NCBI GenBank assembly: GCA_016208345.1
Contig: JACQYG010000200.1
Location: 1-10,006, forward strand
Direction of reading: 5' to 3'
DNA: 10,006 bases
DNA from: Chloroflexota bacterium
GTDB lineage: Bacteria; Chloroflexota; DTOL01; JACQYG01
Position numbers and translations under genes: made by a program. A model generated the notes under the pieces. The model searched no databases. It was not told the origin of the DNA and worked only from the letters and a program-made list of their open reading frames with translations. This document shows positions 6,588 through 10,006 of the stretch, in pieces. Positions within the stretch are counted from its first letter, which is position 1; the number at the start of each line of letters is the position of its first letter.

Positions 6588-6625
6588 ATCAACCGGTTGA
6601 TTCGTTGACTCCGCCATTGATCAAT
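6588..6625. repeat. Two perfect palindromes with TTGA/TCAA half-sites upstream of the DUF362 gene
   Basis: The 55-nt gap between the manC-like gene and the DUF362 gene contains ATCAACCGGTTGAT (14 bp, 6588-6601) and ATTGATCAAT (10 bp, 6616-6625), both perfect. A further TTGA lies between them at 6605. Half-sites begin at 6589, 6597 and 6605 (8-nt steps), then 6617 and 6621. No T-run follows on the minus strand, so they are not intrinsic terminators. They are better read as a candidate regulator-binding region, but no clear promoter was found here. Confidence 0.5.
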
Positions 6626-6636
6626 CCATCGCTCGT

Positions 6637-9129
6637 CTATTGTTGCAGCGCCCTCACCACCTGCGCATATTTCTCGGCCAGGCCACTGGCCTGTTCTGGC
6701 GTGGAGGATTCGGCAAAGACCTGGAAGAGCGGCCGATCGGCATCGGGGAGTACCAGTACCCACTCCTCGCCCAGGTCCAGGCGGATCCCATCGATCTGTC
6801 GTGTCTTTGCCTCTTTATATTGTTCGCTGAGCAAACGCATCACCCTGCCCTTCATCTCCCAGGGGCATGGGACCTTGGCCCGGGCGATGTAATAAGAAGG
6901 CAAGGAGCGCACCACCTCTGACAGCGCTACCTTTTGGGTGGCCAAGAGTTCCAGGATCTTGGCGATGGCCATGAGGCCGTCCACCACCGGCTGAAACTGC
7001 GGAAAGACGAAGCTGCCGTACCCATCTCCGGCCAAAGCCACCCCCTCCTTGGTGGCGGCAACCATCAGAGCCTGGGCCCCGGCCTTGATGCCGATGACGC
7101 TGCCTCCGTGTCGGGAGGCCAGGCTCTCAAAGATGCGAGGTTGTGTGATGGGGACGGCGATCTGCGCGCCCTCCCTGGCCTGCAGGACCAGGGAGGCCAC
7201 GGCGGCCAGGCTGGTGATCCCGGGCAAGATCTGGCCCTGGTCATCCACCAGGAAGATCCTCTCGCCGCCCACGTCCAGCCTCACCCCCAGGTCTGCCTGC
7301 AGGGGTTGGCAGATGACCGAAAGCTGGCGGATGCCATCCTCCATCTCCTGAGTGGGGATGGACATCTTGGTCTCATCGATGGCGGCGTTGATGGCCACTA
7401 CCTGGCAGCCCAGTTTGTTCAATATGTGTGGCAGCACCAGGGAGGTGGTGGCGTGGGCGTAGTCCACCACGATCCGGAAAGCGGCCCGGCGCACCGCCTC
7501 CACGTCGATGGCCTCCATGAAGCCTTGGATGTAGCGCTCGATAACCTGTCCTGGCTCGGCGATGGTGCCGATGTCGTCGAGATACACCCGGCGGAAGTCC
7601 TCGCGGAAGAAGGAGTTCTCGACCTTGCGCTCCACGTTCCGGTCCACATCCATGCCCCGCCGGTCAAAGAACTTGATGTCTACAGTGCGACTGTCGAAAG
7701 GTGAGAGCCGCACGTGGACGCCTCCGGCGGCACCGCTGGCCCTGGTGATGTAGCGGGCCACCGGGATGGGCACGGCCCGGACGTCCCAAACATTGATGCC
7801 AGCGGACGGTAGCCCGGAGATCATGGCCCTCTTGATCATGCGGGGGGTGCGGTGGGGGTCCCGGTTCATGGTCACCGTGGCGCCCTTCGGCAGGGTTGAA
7901 CCATAGGAGGCGCCCAGCTTGGCGGCGAACTCTGGCGTCAGGTCCACGTTCACCAGGCCGGTGACCCCGTAGCGCCCGAAGAGCACCCGGCGGCCCTGGG
8001 AGCCCCAGATGATGCTGGTTTTGACGATGGCCCCGGGCTCTATCTCCTTGTCCGGCCAGATCTTGACATTGGGGTGGATGATGGCGCCCTGGCCCACCAC
8101 GCCGCCGTCGCCCAACACCGCGCCCTCGAAGACCACCGAATTGCCCTTTACCGTGCACTGGCGGCAGATGATGGCACCGCGCACCTCGGCCCCTTCGCCG
8201 ATGTAGGAGTTGCGCCAAACGATGCTGCGCTCCACGTTGGCCCGGGAGTCCAGGATGACGTACTCCCGGAACACACTGGGGCCACGGACGATCACGCCCC
8301 CCTTAATCTTGCAGCCACGGCCCAGATAAATCGGTCCATAGAGCTGGGCATCCGGTGCGATCTCCACGTCCTCCTCGCACCAGATCCCGCCCCCCAGATG
8401 CTGGCCTATGGGCTCCACCTTGACCCGGCCAGCCAGAATGTCGGCATTGGCCTGAACGTACTCCTGGAGATTTCCCACATCGCACCAATATCCCGGGGCC
8501 ACGTAGCCGTACAGGGGATCGTTATTCTTGAGCAGGAGCGGGAACAGATCCTGGCTGAAGTCGAAGGGCCGGCCCAGCTCAAAGTAGCTGAGCACCTGGG
8601 GCTCTAACACGTATATCCCGGTATTGATGGTGTCGGAGAAGACCTCGCCCCAGGAGGGCTTCTCCAGGAACTGGCGGATGCGCCCCTCGGCGTCGGTGAT
8701 CACCACCCCGTATTCCAGTGGGTTGGGAACCCGATAGAGGGTCAGGGTAGCCAGGGCGTGCTTGGCCTTGTGAAACTCGATGACCTCTGACAGGTTGATG
8801 TCGGTGAGGGCGTCTCCGGAGATGACCAGGAAGGTCTCGTCCAGATACTCCTGGGCATTCTTCACGCTGCCTGCGGTGCCCAGGGGCGTCTCCTCCACCG
8901 AGTAGTGGATGCGCATCCCCAGGGCCTCGCCGTCGCCGAAGTAGTCCTGGATCACGTTGGCCAGGTATTGCAGCGTGATCACTATCTCGGTGATGCCGTG
9001 TCTCTTCAGAAGGTCCAGGATGTGGCTGATCACCGGCTTGTTGACCACCGGCACCATGGGCTTGGGCCGGGCCAGGGTCAGTGGCCGCAAGCGCGACCCC
9101 TCGCCGCCCGCCATCACCACGGCTTTCAT
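6637..9129 (-). CDS. Mannose-1-phosphate guanylyltransferase-like protein fused to a degenerate phosphohexomutase domain
   Basis: An 830-residue three-part protein. Residues 1-235 form a sugar-1-phosphate nucleotidyltransferase with [12 protein letters not shown] (7-18), RPKPMVPV (21-28), GTAGS (84-88), metal-binding SGDALTD (104-110), EKP (156-158) and GYWCDVGN (213-220). It should make GDP-mannose or a related nucleotide sugar for surface glycans. Residues about 245-375 are left-handed beta-helix hexapeptide repeats. Residues about 385-830 follow the phosphomannomutase/phosphoglucomutase fold ([19 protein letters not shown]). However, each catalytic loop is altered: TASHNP becomes VRLSPFDSR (473-481), DGDGDR becomes DVGGER (619-624), the GExSGH loop becomes GDGYGSF (701-707) and RPSGTEP becomes LPDADRP (794-800). 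Mutase activity is therefore doubtful. Such fusions are often annotated bifunctional. The ATG at 9129 follows GAGGAG with 9-nt spacing and its own promoter. Confidence 0.93.
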   Translation of the reverse strand: MKAVVMAGGEGSRLRPLTLARPKPMVPVVNKPVISHILDLLKRHGITEIVITLQYLANVIQDYFGDGEALGMRIHYSVEETPLGTAGSVKNAQEYLDETFLVISGDALTDINLSEVIEFHKAKHALATLTLYRVPNPLEYGVVITDAEGRIRQFLEKPSWGEVFSDTINTGIYVLEPQVLSYFELGRPFDFSQDLFPLLLKNNDPLYGYVAPGYWCDVGNLQEYVQANADILAGRVKVEPIGQHLGGGIWCEEDVEIAPDAQLYGPIYLGRGCKIKGGVIVRGPSVFREYVILDSRANVERSIVWRNSYIGEGAEVRGAIICRQCTVKGNSVVFEGAVLGDGGVVGQGAIIHPNVKIWPDKEIEPGAIVKTSIIWGSQGRRVLFGRYGVTGLVNVDLTPEFAAKLGASYGSTLPKGATVTMNRDPHRTPRMIKRAMISGLPSAGINVWDVRAVPIPVARYITRASGAAGGVHVRLSPFDSRTVDIKFFDRRGMDVDRNVERKVENSFFREDFRRVYLDDIGTIAEPGQVIERYIQGFMEAIDVEAVRRAAFRIVVDYAHATTSLVLPHILNKLGCQVVAINAAIDETKMSIPTQEMEDGIRQLSVICQPLQADLGVRLDVGGERIFLVDDQGQILPGITSLAAVASLVLQAREGAQIAVPITQPRIFESLASRHGGSVIGIKAGAQALMVAATKEGVALAGDGYGSFVFPQFQPVVDGLMAIAKILELLATQKVALSEVVRSLPSYYIARAKVPCPWEMKGRVMRLLSEQYKEAKTRQIDGIRLDLGEEWVLVLPDADRPLFQVFAESSTPEQASGLAEKYAQVVRALQQ

Positions 9130-9160
9130 CCGAAAGGGCTCCTCTTACAAGCGGTGTGGT

Positions 9161-9170
9161 TGCTCGAGCA
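9161..9170. repeat. 10-bp perfect palindrome at the predicted manC transcription start
   Basis: TGCTCGAGCA is a perfect palindrome directly downstream of the manC -10 element. It covers the expected transcription start near 9165, where a bound repressor would block initiation. At 10 bp, chance is not excluded. Confidence 0.35.
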
Positions 9171-9171
9171 C

Positions 9172-9200
9172 ATTGTATCCCAATTCCTTTGATCGCGCAA
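9172..9200 (-). promoter_or_regulatory. Sigma-70-like promoter for the manC-like gene
   Basis: On the minus strand, -35 TTGCGC (9200-9195) is separated by exactly 17 nt from -10 TACAAT (9177-9172, 5 of 6 consensus). The predicted start near 9165 gives a leader of about 36 nt carrying a strong GAGGAG ribosome-binding site (9144-9139). It stands back-to-back with the CBS-gene promoter, the two -35 boxes being 23 bp apart. Confidence 0.65.
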
Positions 9201-9223
9201 GGCATGGAGCTGCCGCCGGTTTT

Positions 9224-9252
9224 TTGCAAAGTCCAGGGTCAGGTTGTATAAT
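9224..9252 (+). promoter_or_regulatory. Sigma-70-like promoter for the CBS-domain gene
   Basis: The -35 TTGCAA (9224-9229, 4 of 6) is followed by a 17-nt spacer and a perfect -10 TATAAT (9247-9252). Initiation near 9259 gives a leader of about 28 nt containing GAGGAGA (9274-9280), 7 nt before the ATG at 9288. It probably drives both the CBS gene and the nucleoside phosphorylase gene. Confidence 0.75.
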
Positions 9253-9287
9253 AGCGGGCACAGCGAGGTGGGCGAGGAGAATTGGAG

Positions 9288-9761
9288 ATGAAGGTCAAAG
9301 AGATCATGGCCACCGAGGTGGTCAGCGTGGGGCCCGAGACCAGGGTAAATGAGATCGCCAGGCTCATGCTGGAAAGACAGGTCAGCGGCGTTCCGGTGAT
9401 CGACGATTCCAAGGCGGTGGTCGGCATCGTCACCGAGCTGGATATGATCGTCCGGAATGCGCGCCTGCACTTCCCGACCTATATCAGGCTTCTGGACAGC
9501 ACGTTCTACCTGGAGAGCCCCCAGCACTTCGGAGAGGAGCTGCGACGGGCCCTGGGCACCACGGCCAAAGACATCATGACTCAGAACGTGATCACCGTGG
9601 GCCCCGAGGCGGAGGTGGAGGACGTGGCCACACTGATGGTGGAGAAACGGGTGAACCCAATACCGGTGGTGGAGGACGGCCGGCTGGTGGGAATCGTAAG
9701 CCGCACGGACCTGATCAAGCTCTTGGTACGCGAGCTGGGGCCGGAGGACAAGGCGGAGTAG
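9288..9761 (+). CDS. Tandem CBS-domain protein (putative adenosyl-nucleotide sensor)
   Basis: This 157-residue cytoplasmic protein has two CBS motifs (a Bateman module). CBS1 spans about residues 1-55 (MKVKEIMATEVVSVGPE to GIVTELD) and CBS2 about 92-148 (AKDIMTQNVITVGPEAEVED to GIVSRTD). Between them is an unusually long linker of about 37 residues with HFPTYIRLLDSTFYLESPQ, probably helical. CBS pairs usually bind AMP, ATP or S-adenosylmethionine in clefts that use the GIVxxxD segments, both intact here. No effector domain is attached, so it must act on a partner or as a stand-alone sensor. The start is ATG 9288 with GAGGAGA at 7 nt. An in-frame TTG at 9282 would sit only 1 nt from that site. 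The gene is followed after 42 nt by the nucleoside phosphorylase gene on the same strand with no terminator between. Confidence 0.92.
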   Translation: MKVKEIMATEVVSVGPETRVNEIARLMLERQVSGVPVIDDSKAVVGIVTELDMIVRNARLHFPTYIRLLDSTFYLESPQHFGEELRRALGTTAKDIMTQNVITVGPEAEVEDVATLMVEKRVNPIPVVEDGRLVGIVSRTDLIKLLVRELGPEDKAE

Positions 9762-9803
9762 CTCGGCCCAGGCGAAGGGCGGGCCAGGGACGGGAGAGTA
9801 GCC

Positions 9804-10006
9804 ATGCGCATGGTTGACCTCATCGCCAAGAAGCGGGAGGGGTTGGCGCTGAATGGTGAAGAGATCGAATACGTCATCAAGGGATTCACTCGGGGGGAGA
9901 TTCCCGATTATCAGGTCTCGGCCTGGCTCATGGCGGTGGTGCTCAGGGGCATTGAGGAGCGGGAGATCACTGATATCACCCTGGCCATGGCCCACTCGGG
10001 CGAGAC
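9804..10006 (+). CDS. pdp: Pyrimidine-nucleoside (thymidine) phosphorylase, 5' part
   Basis: The first 67 codons are present and the gene runs off the right edge. The product begins MRMVDLIAKKREGLALNGEE, continues with the YVIKGFTRGEIPDYQVSAWL segment, and reaches LAMAHSGE at the end of the window. This is the N-terminal helical domain of the nucleoside phosphorylase-II family. These dimeric cytosolic enzymes split thymidine and/or uridine with phosphate into base and (deoxy)ribose-1-phosphate, in pyrimidine salvage. The AMAHSGE segment leads into the substrate/phosphate region of the family, which lies outside the window. Sequence cannot separate pyrimidine-nucleoside phosphorylase from thymidine phosphorylase, so the symbol is tentative. 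The ATG has GGGAGAG (9792-9798) 5 nt upstream. A second in-frame ATG two codons later is less well placed. Confidence 0.9.
   Translation, partial: MRMVDLIAKKREGLALNGEEIEYVIKGFTRGEIPDYQVSAWLMAVVLRGIEEREITDITLAMAHSGE

Noticed and set aside
5730..6608. 292-codon open frame on the + strand opposite the DUF362 gene
   Set aside because: It mirrors a well-supported gene. Its product is Gly/His/Leu-rich with no recognisable domain, as expected for an antisense frame in GC-rich DNA.
6934..7704. 256-codon open frame on the + strand opposite the ManC-like gene
   Set aside because: The product is low-complexity in Gly, Asp and His, with no domain and no convincing ribosome-binding site. It is an antisense shadow of a clear coding region.
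9126..9995. 289-codon open frame on the - strand spanning the CBS and phosphorylase genes
   Set aside because: It crosses both recognised + strand genes, their promoter and the 5' part of the divergent region. The composition is typical of a reverse-complement shadow.
1..10006. Mobile elements, CRISPR arrays, tRNA/rRNA genes, defence systems or secondary-metabolite clusters
   Set aside because: I looked for terminal inverted repeats, transposase-like products, regular spacers, clover-leaf patterns and defence-type domains on both strands and saw none. The window is ordinary chromosomal sequence apart from the points listed.

Overview
The window looks like a chromosomal segment of a GC-rich bacterium and is mostly core metabolism and housekeeping. 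Nothing in it resembles a phage, insertion sequence, CRISPR array or tRNA/rRNA gene. The combination of MutS2, CvpA, a ManC-like nucleotidyltransferase fused to a degenerate phosphohexomutase domain, a Tat-exported DUF362 protein and a tandem-CBS protein with a long central linker suggests Chloroflexota. A Gram-positive-type lineage (Firmicutes sensu lato) remains possible. This placement is inference from gene content, not a phylogenetic result.

Layout. At the left edge lies a possible 3' end of a + strand gene (1-116). It is followed by a + strand EamA/DMT-type transporter (119-1018), which converges on a - strand orphan winged-helix DNA-binding protein (1078-1488). From 9129 leftwards there is a long - strand run: manC-like fusion (9129-6637), DUF362 protein (6581-5415), FmdB-type zinc ribbon (5372-5085), dtd (5066-4545), cvpA (4510-3953), mutS2 (3949-1544) and the winged-helix gene. 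Gaps from fmdB to mutS2 are 3-34 nt, consistent with co-transcription. A divergent intergenic region (9130-9287) carries back-to-back promoters. Rightwards, a tandem-CBS protein (9288-9761) is followed after 42 nt by the 5' end of a pyrimidine-nucleoside phosphorylase gene (9804-10006, cut by the window).

Four sigma-70-like promoters with exact 17-nt spacers can be read directly: one for manC, one for the CBS gene, one inside the 3' end of the DUF362 gene driving fmdB-dtd-cvpA-mutS2, and one for the winged-helix gene. The last would give an almost leaderless mRNA and is overlaid by a perfect 7-bp inverted repeat. Several perfect palindromes sit in the short intergenic regions and are candidate operators.

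Working together: manC supplies nucleotide-sugar for surface glycans. dtd (D-aminoacyl-tRNA clearance) and mutS2 (ribosome rescue or recombination control) are quality-control functions. The CBS protein and nucleoside phosphorylase suggest nucleotide sensing next to nucleoside salvage. The most interesting points are the loss of all four phosphohexomutase active-site loops in the ManC fusion, and the orphan receiver-less regulator with a probably self-targeted promoter. No clearly new multi-gene system is evident.
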